NCBI RefSeq assembly: GCF_001590835.1
Contig: NZ_LTAQ01000018.1
Coordinates: forward strand, 1-48,905
Source: Bacillus gaemokensis
Lineage (GTDB): Bacteria; Bacillota; Bacilli; Bacillales; Bacillaceae_G
Direction of reading: 5' to 3'
Length of the DNA stretch: 48,905 bases
The notes under the pieces: model-generated
What the model was told of the DNA's origin: nothing
The model's database searches: none
Seen by the model: the letters and a program-made list of their open reading frames with translations, nothing else
In this document: piece by piece, positions 23,701 to 31,176 of the stretch
How positions within the stretch are numbered: position 1 is the stretch's first letter
Layout: each line of letters starts with the position of its first letter
Program-made: the position numbers and the translations under genes

Positions 23701-24308
23701 TTCGTGGTGCAGGTAACCTATTAGGGGCTGAGCAACATGGATTTATTGATTCTGTCGGATTTGACCTGTATTCTCAAATGTTAAAAGATGCGATTGAGCA
23801 GCGCAAAGGAACGCAGGGAATTGAGAATACAATTGATGTTGAAATTGATTTAGAAGTGGATGCATATTTACCAGACGCTTATATTTCTGATAGTAAGCAA
23901 AAAATTATGATGTATAAACAATTTAGAGGTGTCTCTACAATTGAGGATATTGAGGAATTACAAGAAGAAATGATTGATCGTTTCGGTGATTATCCGCAAG
24001 AAGTAGGATACTTATTGCAAATTGCAAATATTAAAGTGCTGGCAATAAAAGAACGAATTGAGCTTATTAAACAAACGAAATTTGAAGTTGCATTTTTATT
24101 CTCAGAGCAAGCAAGTCAAAATATTGATGGTGGAAAATTATTCATGCTTGGCAATAGTTTTGGTCGCATGATCGGTTTAGGTATGGAGGGGTCACGTTTA
24201 AAAGTTGTCATGAAAACGAATGGATTAGAAACATCAAAGTGGTTAACAATTGCTGAAAATTTATTAAAAGGCTTGTCTGACGTGAAAAAAGAAGTAATAA
24301 ATGCCTAA
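20778..24308 (+). CDS. mfd: Transcription-repair coupling factor
   Basis: Mfd pushes stalled RNA polymerase off DNA lesions and recruits UvrA. The N-terminal part resembles UvrB; a CarD-like RNA polymerase interaction domain starts near residue 502 ([13 protein letters not shown]). The translocase has Walker [10 protein letters not shown] with K657 and a DEEQ box at 752-755, and the C-terminus carries the regulatory D7 domain. I chose the ATG at 20778 with GAGGAG upstream; it gives 1176 aa. No clear terminator follows; the nearest hairpin lies in the spoVT leader. Confidence 0.97.
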   Translation: MIGLLERFYKNKEIQSIINGLEEGLKEQLVSGMATSSRSLLMAALYKKTKQSQLVVTHNLYQAQKVYEDLVSLLGEKDVWLYPVNELIASEIGVASPELKAQRIEVLNRLAMGENGIIVVPVAGLRRFLPIKELWKQKQIEISLGQEVDLDALLHTLHHIGYERKSMVEAPGEFSLRGGILDIYPLTEELPLRIEFFDTEVDSIRSFDVEEQRSQDKKESVRFGPATEFLFSKDELKLGVERLEEGLMKTMQKLSDDKIKTAVLETVSHEIEILKNGQNIEQMFKYLSIFYKEHASLIDYLPENGVVILDEISRIQETASHLETEEAEWYTSLLSEGAIIQDLVFSHQFEGFLHHKKRSFVYLTLFLRHIAHTHPQNIVNVTCKTMQDFHGQMQLLKTEIDRWTEGNFTTVVLGTDEERAKKLQHILSDYDIEADIIESTDILLPGRLQIGVGDLHAGFEMPMQKLVVITEKELFHKKVKKSQRKQKLSNAERIKSYSELKVGDHVVHVNHGIGKFLGIETLEINGVHKDYLNIKYQGNDKLYVPIEQIDQVQKYVGSEGKDPKVYKLGGNDWKKVKTKVEKSVQDIADDLIKLYAEREASKGYAYTPDTAEQQEFESSFPYQETEDQLRSIEEIKKDMERERPMDRLLCGDVGYGKTEVAIRAAFKAIMDEKQVAILVPTTILAQQHYETIRERFQDYPINIGLLSRFRTRKQQNETIKGLKDGTVDIVIGTHRILSKDVTYKDLGLLIIDEEQRFGVTHKEKIKQLKANVDVLTLTATPIPRTLHMSMLGVRDLSVIETPPENRFPVQTYVVEYNPGLIREAIERELARGGQIYFLYNRVEDIERKADEISMLVPDARVTYAHGKMNEGELESVMLSFLEGQHDVLVSTTIIETGVDIPNVNTLIVFDADRMGLSQLYQLRGRVGRSNRVAYAYFAYKRDKVLSEVAEKRLQAIKEFTELGSGFKIAMRDLSIRGAGNLLGAEQHGFIDSVGFDLYSQMLKDAIEQRKGTQGIENTIDVEIDLEVDAYLPDAYISDSKQKIMMYKQFRGVSTIEDIEELQEEMIDRFGDYPQEVGYLLQIANIKVLAIKERIELIKQTKFEVAFLFSEQASQNIDGGKLFMLGNSFGRMIGLGMEGSRLKVVMKTNGLETSKWLTIAENLLKGLSDVKKEVINA

Positions 24309-24335
24309 AACAAAATAAAAAATGTAATTCGGCGT

Positions 24336-24364
24336 GCATAGAAGAACTAATGTGTAAAATACTA
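24336..24364 (+). promoter_or_regulatory. Probable sigma-G promoter of spoVT
   Basis: GCATA (24336-24340) and AATACTA (24358-24364) are 17 bp apart. The -10 differs from CATNHTA in its first base. Sigma-G control of spoVT is known in B. subtilis. Confidence 0.6.
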
Positions 24365-24375
24365 TGTCTAACAGT

Positions 24376-24430
24376 TGGTGATTTTTACATGAACAGGTAA
24401 ATTCACCACTTTCATCATCAGTAGAAAGTG
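24376..24430 (+). promoter_or_regulatory. Two stacked hairpins in the spoVT 5' leader
   Basis: The first hairpin (24376-24388 with 24397-24408) has about ten pairs around an 8-base loop and would start within a few bases of the predicted 5' end. The second (CACTTTC 24407-24413 with GAAAGTG 24424-24430) reaches into the spoVT ribosome site GTGAGG. No T tract follows either. They may protect the mRNA or limit translation; the first could also serve as an mfd end. Confidence 0.5.
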
Positions 24431-24443
24431 AGGCAGCATTAGA

Positions 24444-24980
24444 ATGAAAGCAACTGGAATCGTACGTCGAATTGATGATTTAGGTAGGGTAGTAATTCCG
24501 AAAGAAATTCGTAGAACTCTTCGTATTAGAGAAGGGGATCCACTAGAGATTTTTGTTGATCGCGATGGAGAAGTGATTTTGAAAAAATATTCTCCAATTA
24601 GTGAGCTAGGTGACTTTGCAAAAGAATATGCTGATGCTTTATATGATAGTTTAGGACATAATGTACTCGTATGTGACCGTGATTCCATTATTGCGGTATC
24701 GGGAGTATCTAAAAAAGAATACTTAAATAAAAGTGTTGGCGACTTAATTGAAAAGACAATGGAAGGTCGAAAGTCTGTTGTTATGACAGACGAAAGCGAA
24801 ATTTCAATTATTGATGGGGTAACTGAAAAAGTTAGTTCTTATACAATTGGCCCAATTGTTGCAAATGGAGATCCAATTGGTGCTGTTATCATCTTTTCAA
24901 AAGAAGTTATTATAAATGAAGTAGAACATAAGGCGGTAAATACTGCGGCAAGTTTCCTAGCCAAACAAATGGAGCAGTAG
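24444..24980 (+). CDS. spoVT: Stage V sporulation transcription factor SpoVT
   Basis: SpoVT adjusts sigma-G-dependent gene expression in the forespore. The N-terminal 50 residues form an AbrB-like swapped-hairpin DNA-binding domain (KATGIVRRIDDLGRVVIPKE, RRTLRIREGD), and the remaining 125 residues a GAF-like sensor domain. The length of 178 aa is normal. The ribosome site GTGAGG stands about 10 bases before the ATG and may be partly hidden in a hairpin. A clear terminator at 25078 ends the unit. Confidence 0.96.
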   Translation: MKATGIVRRIDDLGRVVIPKEIRRTLRIREGDPLEIFVDRDGEVILKKYSPISELGDFAKEYADALYDSLGHNVLVCDRDSIIAVSGVSKKEYLNKSVGDLIEKTMEGRKSVVMTDESEISIIDGVTEKVSSYTIGPIVANGDPIGAVIIFSKEVIINEVEHKAVNTAASFLAKQMEQ

Positions 24981-25077
24981 TAAAGTGGATTTTTATGGGT
25001 GGCAATCTTTCTTAATTATGATTATTTCCTTATGAGAAAGTGGCATTATTGCTTGGAAGATAGGATTTACTTTCGTG

Positions 25078-25106
25078 AAAAGGTAGCATCTCTTGCTACC
25101 TTTTTT
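25078..25106 (+). terminator. Terminator behind spoVT
   Basis: A perfect 9-bp stem (AAGGTAGCA/TGCTACCTT) with a 5-base loop is followed by T residues. It is about 100 bases after the stop codon. Confidence 0.9.
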
Positions 25107-25111
25107 CATTG

Positions 25112-25207
25112 TATAAAGTGAAATTTTACTCAGTGGTATCTTGCTTTCTACCGTTCATCTGTACTTTTGCTGTATTTAGAGGGGCTTATCGCTCGTAAAT
25201 AGCGGGC
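25112..25207 (-). repeat. Degenerate minus-strand copy of the structured repeat seen at 37872-38011
   Basis: Read on the minus strand the segment begins CCCGCTATTT and ends CACTGAGTAAAATTTCACTT plus TATA. The 37.9-kb copy begins CCCGCTACTT and ends CACTGATTAAAGTTTTACTT plus TATA. The shared 24-nt end differs at only three positions. The middle is poorly conserved, and the 18-bp closing stem of the other copy is not visible here. The 300-base gap between spoVT and yabM thus holds a terminator, this repeat and a promoter. Confidence 0.55.
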
Positions 25208-25239
25208 AAAATTGAAATAGAAGCCTGTCCTTTTCTTTG

Positions 25240-25248
25240 TGATATAAT
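25240..25248 (+). promoter_or_regulatory. Extended -10 promoter of the yabM-yabN-rqcP run
   Basis: TGATATAAT carries the TGn extension and a perfect TATAAT, 36 bases before the yabM ATG. No good -35 lies 17 bp upstream, which fits the extended -10 class. Confidence 0.6.
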
Positions 25249-25283
25249 ACGAGGGATGAGAATAGGAAAAGGAGTTTTCTCGT

Positions 25284-26885
25284 ATGGAAGCAAAGAAGTA
25301 CCAAGCTTTTTGGCGTGGGGCTATCATATTAACAGTAGCAAGTTTTGTTACAAAAGTATTAAGCGCTTTTTACCGTATTCCCTATCAAAATATAGCGGGG
25401 GATGTAGGGTTTTATATTTATCAACAAATTTACCCTTTTTATGGATTTTGTTTAATTCTCGCTACTTATGGTTTTCCCATTATTATTTCTAAAATGGTGG
25501 CAGAGCGTTTGGAACAAGGTAAGCCAAAAGAGGCAGAAGGAATTATTTGTGTTTCATTTTGGTTTTTATTGGTTATTGGTTTTATAGGCTTTTTCACATT
25601 GTTTTTTGGAGCCCACGCGATTGCATTGGCCATGGGTGATGTGTATTTAGATAAATTGATACGGGTTATTGCATTTTCATTCTTGTTAATGCCTTTTTTA
25701 TCTGTTGCGAGAGGATATTTCCAAGGTTTTAATGATATGATGCCGACAGCTGTGTCACAAGTAATTGAACAAACAATCCGTGTTTCAATTATTGTATTTT
25801 TGTCACTGTTTCTTATGGCGCATGGATTTGATTTATATACAGTTGGGGCAGGAGCTATGTTAGGTTCGATTGCAGGTGGCCTCATTGGTATAGTCGTACT
25901 TTTATTTTACATGCGTCATGATTTTCAATCGATTTTCTTTCAAGGATGGACAAGTATAAGAAATAAGAAAAAGATAATTCGCATTCTTTTTTGGCAAGGT
26001 ATAGCTATTTGCATTAGCAATTTAGTTTTGATTTTTATACAAATGGCAGATTCAATTTCGTTTTATACTTTACTTATTAAAGCGGGGGAGCCAACGGAAA
26101 TCGCAAAAGTATTAAAGGGTGTTTATGATAGAAGTATTCCTCTTATGCAACTTGGAACGGTTGTGACGACTTCATTTTCACTTTCGCTCATTCCTATTAT
26201 TACAGGAGCAAAGGAGAGAGGCAATCTTTCGTTTATTCGAGAAAAGGTGCAGTTAGCAATGAAGATTACATTCGTAATTGGACTTGCAGCATCGCTTGGA
26301 TTAGCATGTATCATGAAACCGACAAATATTATGCTGTTTGAAAATAGTGAGGGGTCAGGTGTGTTAGCTATTTTAGCTCTCTCCATTTTATTTAGTTCGT
26401 TATCTATTACAACAGCTGCCATCTTACAAGGATTAGGTCAAATCTTAAAACCAGCGCTGTTTGTTGTATTTGGAGGATGTTTAAAGTTGTTGCTCAATTA
26501 TATGTTAATGCCATATTTCGGTGTAACAGGGGCAGCAATTGCGACACTAATTGCACTTATGGGCATTGTATTGTTAAATAGTACCTTGCTTATTCGAGTT
26601 ATAGAGGAACCGCTTATTCATAAAAGTAATATACTAAGTGTAATAACCAGTGGAGCAGGTATGGTTTGTGTATTAATGGTATTTATGCGTGTGTATGAAG
26701 GGTTTGGAATAGCGAGTGAGGAAGGATATAGAGGATTAGCGACAATGGAGGCCTTCTTAGGTGTATCATTTGGCGGGTTGACATATATTTTTCTGATTTT
26801 GAAAATGCGTGTTTTTACAAAGAAAGAATTAGGAACTGTAATGAAGCAAGAAAAAGGACAAGCTTCATTGAAGAAGAGTGGATAG
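25284..26885 (+). CDS. yabM: Polysaccharide/lipid flippase-family membrane protein (YabM, SpoVB-like)
   Basis: This is a multi-pass membrane protein of the MOP/MVF flippase superfamily, related to SpoVB and MurJ-type lipid transporters; its cargo is unknown. The 533-aa chain opens with KYQAFWRGAIILTVASFVTK, typical of the Bacillus YabM/SpoVB/YtgP group, and shows about fourteen hydrophobic segments. AAAGGAG precedes the ATG by 11 bases. It is directly followed by yabN, as in B. subtilis. Confidence 0.9.
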   Translation: MEAKKYQAFWRGAIILTVASFVTKVLSAFYRIPYQNIAGDVGFYIYQQIYPFYGFCLILATYGFPIIISKMVAERLEQGKPKEAEGIICVSFWFLLVIGFIGFFTLFFGAHAIALAMGDVYLDKLIRVIAFSFLLMPFLSVARGYFQGFNDMMPTAVSQVIEQTIRVSIIVFLSLFLMAHGFDLYTVGAGAMLGSIAGGLIGIVVLLFYMRHDFQSIFFQGWTSIRNKKKIIRILFWQGIAICISNLVLIFIQMADSISFYTLLIKAGEPTEIAKVLKGVYDRSIPLMQLGTVVTTSFSLSLIPIITGAKERGNLSFIREKVQLAMKITFVIGLAASLGLACIMKPTNIMLFENSEGSGVLAILALSILFSSLSITTAAILQGLGQILKPALFVVFGGCLKLLLNYMLMPYFGVTGAAIATLIALMGIVLLNSTLLIRVIEEPLIHKSNILSVITSGAGMVCVLMVFMRVYEGFGIASEEGYRGLATMEAFLGVSFGGLTYIFLILKMRVFTKKELGTVMKQEKGQASLKKSG

Positions 26886-26897
26886 AGGTGAATGGTT

Positions 26898-28361
26898 GTG
26901 AGTGGAGTAATTACTGTTTTAGGATTAGGTGCTGGTGAATTAGATCAGCTGACAATGGGTGTGTATCGAAAAATAAAAGAAACCGACCATATGTACATTC
27001 GTACAAAGGAACATCCTGTTATAGAAGAACTAGAAAAAGAAGGAATTACGTACACGGCTTTTGATAATGTGTATGAAGCGCATGATACATTTGAGATTGT
27101 ATATGAAACAATCGCGAATACATTGTTGGAAAGAGCGAAAGGGAAAGAGATTATTTATGCAGTCCCTGGTCATCCACTTGTTGCGGAGAGAACTGTTCAG
27201 TTACTTTTGCAAAAAGGAAAAAGTGAGCAAGTTGAGATTCGAATAGAAGGTGGACAAAGCTTTTTAGATCCAATGTTCGCTAGTTTGAAAATTGACCCCA
27301 TTGAAGGATTTCAACTAATTGACGCTACATCATTTGCAAGAGGACAATTAGAATTACGCCAACATTTGATTTTCTGCCAAGTATATGATGCTTTTGTTGC
27401 ATCTGATGTGAAGTTAACATTAATGGACATGTTGCCTGATGAGTATGAAGTATACATTGTAACGGCAGCGGGGACTTCATTTGAACAAGTAAAAAAGGTA
27501 CCGTTATATATGTTGGATCATGAAACGGAATTGAATAATTTAACAAGTGTGTATGTGCCACCGGTCACAGAGCGAAAATCTTTATATCAACAGTTTGATG
27601 TACTTCGGGAAATTATTGCGGAGCTTCGTGGACCAAATGGTTGCCCATGGGATAAAAAACAGACACACCAGTCTTTAAAGAAATATTTAATTGAAGAAGC
27701 GTACGAAGTGTTAGAAGCAATTGACGAGGAAGACGATGCTCATCTAATTGAAGAGCTTGGTGATATACTCCTGCAAGTTATGCTACATGCTCAAATCGGG
27801 GAAGATGAGGGCTGGTTCTCTGTCGATGATGTTATCCGTACACTCTCTGAAAAAATGGTGCGTCGTCATCCGCATGTTTTTGGGGATACAAATGTAGATA
27901 ATGCAGAAGAAGTTGTTTCCAACTGGGAAGAAATTAAAAGGCAAGAAAAAGGAAATGTAAGGGAATCTGTTTTAGCAGGAATTCCAAAAAGTTTACCACA
28001 ATTAATGCGTGCCAATGAACTGCAAAAAAAGGCTGGAAAAGTTGGTTTTGATTGGGTTGATGTGCAACCAATGCTGGATAAAGCAATAGAAGAATGGGAA
28101 GAGTTTCAACGAGAAGTTGTGAAGATGGATAAAGAGAAAATGCTAGGTGAATTTGGAGATTTATTATTTGCTTTTGTAAATATAGCTCGCCACTATAAAT
28201 TAAATCCAGAAGAAGCACTTCATAAAACAAATGAAAAATTCATGAGTCGCTTTCTGTATATGGAAGCGAAGGTAGCTGGAATGAATAAGGAAATGCAAGA
28301 ATTAACATTAGAACAACTGGACGTTTTGTGGGAGGAAGCAAAGCGGACAGAGAATCAATAA
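26898..28361 (+). CDS. yabN: YabN: tetrapyrrole-methylase-like domain fused to MazG NTP pyrophosphohydrolase
   Basis: The N-terminal 220 residues form a SAM-dependent tetrapyrrole (corrin/porphyrin) methylase fold with VLGLGAGELDQL and YAVPGHPLVAERT. The C-terminal part is a MazG nucleotide pyrophosphohydrolase with GPNGCPWDKKQTHQSL, EEAYEVLEAI and EELGDILLQV. MazG removes aberrant nucleoside triphosphates; the methylase part has no assigned role. I prefer the GTG at 26898 (487 aa) because GAGGTG lies 7 bases before it; the ATG at 26892 directly abuts that site. The domain fusion is normal for Bacillus. Confidence 0.92.
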   Translation: MSGVITVLGLGAGELDQLTMGVYRKIKETDHMYIRTKEHPVIEELEKEGITYTAFDNVYEAHDTFEIVYETIANTLLERAKGKEIIYAVPGHPLVAERTVQLLLQKGKSEQVEIRIEGGQSFLDPMFASLKIDPIEGFQLIDATSFARGQLELRQHLIFCQVYDAFVASDVKLTLMDMLPDEYEVYIVTAAGTSFEQVKKVPLYMLDHETELNNLTSVYVPPVTERKSLYQQFDVLREIIAELRGPNGCPWDKKQTHQSLKKYLIEEAYEVLEAIDEEDDAHLIEELGDILLQVMLHAQIGEDEGWFSVDDVIRTLSEKMVRRHPHVFGDTNVDNAEEVVSNWEEIKRQEKGNVRESVLAGIPKSLPQLMRANELQKKAGKVGFDWVDVQPMLDKAIEEWEEFQREVVKMDKEKMLGEFGDLLFAFVNIARHYKLNPEEALHKTNEKFMSRFLYMEAKVAGMNKEMQELTLEQLDVLWEEAKRTENQ

Positions 28362-28373
28362 GGGGGAAATGCG

Positions 28374-28649
28374 ATGCGATTAGATAAATTTTTGAAAGTA
28401 TCACGTTTAATTAAGCGAAGAACACTGGCGAAAGAAGTAGCTGATCAAGGGAGAATTATGATTAATGGACAAGCCGCAAAGGCAAGTTCTGTAGTCAAAG
28501 TAGATGATGAGTTAACGATTCGTTTCGGTCAAAAAGTAGTAATTGTACAAGTGAGTGAATTAAAAGAAACAACTAAAAAAGAAGATGCGTCTAATATGTA
28601 TACGGTAGTTCGTGAAGAGAAAATAAAAGCGGAAGAAGGCTTGTTCTAA
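28374..28649 (+). CDS. rqcP: RqcP (YabO), S4-domain ribosome quality-control factor
   Basis: RqcP works with RqcH on obstructed 50S subunits and drives addition of C-terminal alanine tails to stalled peptides. The 91-aa protein is an S4 RNA-binding domain from residue 1 (MRLDKFLKVSRLIKRRTLAK, then VADQGRIMING) with a short charged tail. AGGGGG precedes the ATG. It lies 12 bases behind yabN, so it shares its transcript. Confidence 0.93.
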   Translation: MRLDKFLKVSRLIKRRTLAKEVADQGRIMINGQAAKASSVVKVDDELTIRFGQKVVIVQVSELKETTKKEDASNMYTVVREEKIKAEEGLF

Positions 28650-28664
28650 AACGTTTTTCTCCCT

Positions 28665-28672
28665 CATACATT
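28665..28672 (+). promoter_or_regulatory. Possible sigma-E -10 box before yabP
   Basis: CATACATT resembles the sigma-E -10 (CATACAnT) and lies 36 bases before yabP, a mother-cell gene in B. subtilis. The -35 region is not convincing. Confidence 0.4.
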
Positions 28673-28707
28673 ACTATTAGATAGTATAAAGCTATGGGGG
28701 GATTTGC

Positions 28708-29016
28708 GTGAATAAAGGCTACTCAGCTATGTCTTCTAATCAGCAAAATGTTTCTGTAGAACATGATATTGTGATGCGTGGTAGACGTGTAATTGATATT
28801 ACAGGTGTAAAGCAAGTAGAGAGTTTTGATAGTGAAGAGTTTTTATTAGAAACCGTAATGGGTTTTTTAACGATTCGTGGACAAAATTTACAGATGAAAA
28901 ATCTAGATGTAGAGCAGGGGATTGTGTCTATTAAAGGGAAAATTCATGAGATGCTGTATATTGATGAGAACCAAGGGGAGAAAGCTAAAGGATTCTTTAG
29001 TAAGTTGTTTAAATGA
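28708..29016 (+). CDS. yabP: Sporulation protein YabP
   Basis: YabP is a mother-cell sporulation protein of the YabP/YqfC family needed for normal spore-cortex formation. The 102-aa product keeps EHDIVMRGRRVIDITGVK, SFDSEEFLLETVMGF and MKNLDVEQGIVSIKG. A GTG start at 28708 follows a G-rich site (six G at 28696-28701 region); an in-frame ATG at 28729 has no site. The stop overlaps the yabQ start by four bases. Confidence 0.92.
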   Translation: MNKGYSAMSSNQQNVSVEHDIVMRGRRVIDITGVKQVESFDSEEFLLETVMGFLTIRGQNLQMKNLDVEQGIVSIKGKIHEMLYIDENQGEKAKGFFSKLFK

Positions 29017-29666
29017 GCTTGACAGTTCAACTCTATACAATGCTTTCTATGATCGGAATGGGTGCTTGGATTGGAGCATCATTAGATACATACCAACGCT
29101 TTTTAAAGCGCGCGCAGCGTAGGCGTTGGATTGTATTTATACATGATATACTATTTTGGGTTGTCCAAGCACTGTTTGTCTTTTATGTATTATTGCTTGT
29201 TAATGAAGCTGAATTACGTGTATATGTTTTTGTGGCGTTGCTATGTGGTTTTGCAGCGTATCAAGGTCTGCTGAAATCATTGTATATGCAAGTATTGAAT
29301 TTTCTTATTTATGTTTTTGTGCAGACAGTACAATTTTTTATTCAAATTGTACAGCTACTTATGATAAAACCTGTTATTATTATAGCGCAGCTTAGTATTG
29401 CATTTATATTATTTATATTTCGTATACTATTTTCAATTGGGCGTGTATTGTGGAAATGTTTTATTTGGATATTACTTTTCATATGGAAAGTTTTTTTCTG
29501 GCCTGTTCGATTTATTGTTTTGCTCATATGGAAACTTCTCCCTAACCGTGTTACACTTTTTATAAAGAAACATACAGGGTTCCTGCAATATATAAAGAAT
29601 TTGAAGAAGTATATCTTCCTCGTATGGGAGCGTATAAAAAAGAAGTTAGGGGGACCTCGGAAATGA
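29013..29666 (+). CDS. yabQ: Spore cortex biosynthesis membrane protein YabQ
   Basis: YabQ is a sporulation membrane protein located in the outer forespore membrane and required for cortex formation. The 217-aa sequence contains several strongly hydrophobic stretches between residues 5 and 175 and ends in a basic cytoplasmic tail. It overlaps yabP by ATGA at its start and divIC by ATGA at its end, so three genes are translationally chained. Confidence 0.9.
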   Translation: MSLTVQLYTMLSMIGMGAWIGASLDTYQRFLKRAQRRRWIVFIHDILFWVVQALFVFYVLLLVNEAELRVYVFVALLCGFAAYQGLLKSLYMQVLNFLIYVFVQTVQFFIQIVQLLMIKPVIIIAQLSIAFILFIFRILFSIGRVLWKCFIWILLFIWKVFFWPVRFIVLLIWKLLPNRVTLFIKKHTGFLQYIKNLKKYIFLVWERIKKKLGGPRK

Positions 29667-30022
29667 GGGAACTAAAACAAAGGTCGATCGGAGAACAGAA
29701 TCCAAATCCTGTTAAAGAACATATAATACGAACGAATGAAAACAGGAGGCGAATTTATCGCCGTTTAGCAGTTTTCCTTGTCTTTGCATTTACGATTATT
29801 GCGAGTATTAGTGTGACATTTTATCAACAAAATAATTCTATTAAAGCAAAAGAAGTGAAAGTCAAAGACATGAAAAAAGAATTGGATTCATTAACGAAGA
29901 AAGAAAAAAAGTTAAAAGATGATGTTCAAAAGTTAAATGATGAAGAGTATGTTTTAAAGATTGCTAGAAGGGATTATTTCTTCTCCGGAAAAGGAGAGAT
30001 AATTTTTCCTGTTTCTAAGTAA
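29663..30022 (+). CDS. divIC: Cell division protein DivIC (FtsB-like)
   Basis: DivIC is a bitopic divisome protein that forms a complex with FtsL and DivIB. The 119-aa chain has a basic cytoplasmic end (NENRRRIYRR), one transmembrane helix at about 33-53 (VFLVFAFTIIASISV) and an extracellular coiled coil rich in Lys/Glu at about 60-95. I chose the ATG at 29663, which overlaps the yabQ stop and follows GGGGGA; an in-frame ATG at 29624 lies within yabQ without support. Confidence 0.92.
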   Translation: MRELKQRSIGEQNPNPVKEHIIRTNENRRRIYRRLAVFLVFAFTIIASISVTFYQQNNSIKAKEVKVKDMKKELDSLTKKEKKLKDDVQKLNDEEYVLKIARRDYFFSGKGEIIFPVSK

Positions 30023-30033
30023 GACATGTCTTA

Positions 30034-30063
30034 TTGACACTATATTTTAGGATTATATATAAT
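30034..30063 (+). promoter_or_regulatory. Sigma-A promoter of yabR
   Basis: TTGACA (30034-30039), perfect, with TATAAT (30058-30063) at 18 bp; TATATA at 16 bp overlaps. The start point would lie about 40 bases before yabR. Confidence 0.78.
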
Positions 30064-30109
30064 AAAGTAAAATTTGACTTTTTAACCACTAAGGAGGAGC
30101 ATTTTTTTT

Positions 30110-30595
30110 ATGTCAATCGAGGTAGGCAGCAAGTTACAGGGTAAAGTAACAGGTATTACAAATTTTGGGGCTTTTGTGGAGCTGCCAGAAGGCTTAACGG
30201 GTCTTGTTCATATTAGTGAAGTAGCTGACAATTATGTGAAAGATATTAATGATCACTTAAAAGTAGGCGACCAAGTAGAAGTAAAAGTTATTAATGTTGA
30301 AAAAGATGGCAAAATTGGTCTATCTATTAAAAAAGCGAAAGAACGTGAAAGAACAGAGGGAGAGCGTCCGCGTGGTGAATACCAACGCGGTGGCGATCAA
30401 CAACGTTCTGGACGTCCACAACGTAATCGTTCTTTTAACAAAGATAACCGTGGTGGCCGTGATAACGGCGGCAATCAAAAAGAAACATTTGAGCAAAAGA
30501 TGGCACGCTTTTTAAAAGATAGCGAAGATCGTTTAACTTCTTTGAAGCGTAATACAGAATCAAAACGTGGTGGCCGTGGCGCTCGTCGCGGATAA
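30110..30595 (+). CDS. yabR: S1-domain RNA-binding protein YabR
   Basis: The first 75 residues form one S1 RNA-binding domain (GKVTGITNFGAFVELPEG, LVHISEVAD, GKIGLSIKKA). An Arg/Gly/Asn-rich low-complexity linker follows at about 80-125, then a short acidic helix and an RGG-like end (RGGRGARRG). The family resembles the S1 unit of polynucleotide phosphorylase; the precise role is unknown. AAGGAGG lies 12 bases before the ATG, slightly far. Confidence 0.9.
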   Translation: MSIEVGSKLQGKVTGITNFGAFVELPEGLTGLVHISEVADNYVKDINDHLKVGDQVEVKVINVEKDGKIGLSIKKAKERERTEGERPRGEYQRGGDQQRSGRPQRNRSFNKDNRGGRDNGGNQKETFEQKMARFLKDSEDRLTSLKRNTESKRGGRGARRG

Positions 30596-30624
30596 AACGA
30601 ACGTTTTATTCTTAACATATAGAG

Positions 30625-30660
30625 AGGTGCCCGGAGTAAGTTACTCAGGGCGCCTTTTTA
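30625..30660 (+). terminator. Terminator behind yabR
   Basis: A long stem (30625-30638 with 30642-30655) of about 14 pairs with one mismatch and one G-T pair is followed by five T. A perfect palindrome (ATAAAACG/CGTTTTAT, 30592-30609) lies just upstream at the stop codon. Confidence 0.85.
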
Positions 30661-30708
30661 TGTGAATGAATGTATTTTATAAAAGGATAAAAAACTTTTT
30701 AAAACGTG

Positions 30709-30737
30709 TTGACTTTGAGGTGGATTTGATATAAGAT
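30709..30737 (+). promoter_or_regulatory. Promoter of the tRNA pair
   Basis: TTGACT (30709-30714) and TAAGAT (30732-30737) are 17 bp apart, 28 bases before the first tRNA. Confidence 0.68.
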
Positions 30738-30765
30738 ACTAATTGTCCGTTAAATAAGACGACAT

Positions 30766-30839
30766 GGCGGTGTAGCTCAGCTGGCTAGAGCGTACGGTTC
30801 ATACCCGTGAGGTCGGGGGTTCGATCCCCTCCGCCGCTA
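30766..30839 (+). tRNA. tRNA-Met (CAT), elongator type
   Basis: All four arms fold: acceptor GGCGGTG, D arm GCTC/GAGC, anticodon stem TACGG/CCGTG with loop TTCATAC (anticodon CAT at 30800-30802), and T loop TTCGATC. The acceptor starts with a G1-U72 pair. The sequence equals the elongator-type tRNA-Met found at the same place in B. subtilis. The 3' CCA is not encoded. Confidence 0.93.
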
Positions 30840-30852
30840 TATTTAATTTAAC

Positions 30853-30924
30853 GGCCCGTTGGTCAAGTGGTTAAGACACCGCCCTTTCACGGCGGTAACA
30901 CGGGTTCGAATCCCGTACGGGTCA
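30853..30924 (+). tRNA. tRNA-Glu (TTC)
   Basis: A 72-nt tRNA with acceptor GGCCCGT, anticodon stem CCGCC/GGCGG, loop CTTTCAC (anticodon TTC at 30886-30888) and T loop TTCGAAT. The 3' CCA is not encoded. Only 13 bases separate it from tRNA-Met, and both share one promoter and terminator. Confidence 0.95.
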
Positions 30925-30928
30925 TCTA

Positions 30929-30961
30929 AAAAGATCATGCATATATGCATGATCTTTTTTT
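30929..30961 (+). terminator. Terminator of the tRNA operon
   Basis: A perfect palindromic stem (arms 30929-30942 and 30945-30958) with T residues at its end; four bases behind tRNA-Glu. Confidence 0.93.
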
Positions 30962-31075
30962 GTTTAAATAAGCACAACCCTTCTACAAAAACAACCTTCA
31001 TTTTCTGAATTTCCCGTCGTGTTTAATTGTGTTTTCGGTGTAACTTGTATATATATAGGTTTATTTTGAATAAAA

Positions 31076-31141
31076 AGTCGAACGATTATAAGTGAGAGAC
31101 CTGTTGTTTTGACAAAAATCCCAATAATCATCTTTTATAAT
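31076..31141 (+). promoter_or_regulatory. Spo0A-dependent spoIIE promoter with 21-bp spacer
   Basis: A perfect TTGACA (31109-31114) and a perfect TATAAT (31136-31141) are 21 bp apart instead of 17. This unusual spacing is the hallmark of the B. subtilis spoIIE promoter, which sigma-A uses only with Spo0A~P. Candidate 0A boxes are AGTCGAA at 31076-31082 (6 of 7) and TGACAAA at 31110-31116 overlapping the -35. Confidence 0.85.
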
Positions 31142-31176
31142 GACAGTAATTAAACTATGCAGGTGGTGTTAAAAAT

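Noticed and set aside
28641-28672. Full sigma-E promoter of yabP
   Set aside because: The -10 box fits, but I cannot find a matching -35 at 13-15 bp, so only the -10 is listed, with low confidence.
30592-30609. Palindrome at the yabR stop as a separate terminator
   Set aside because: The stem is AT-rich with a 2-base loop and lacks a T tract; the GC-rich hairpin at 30625 is the terminator.
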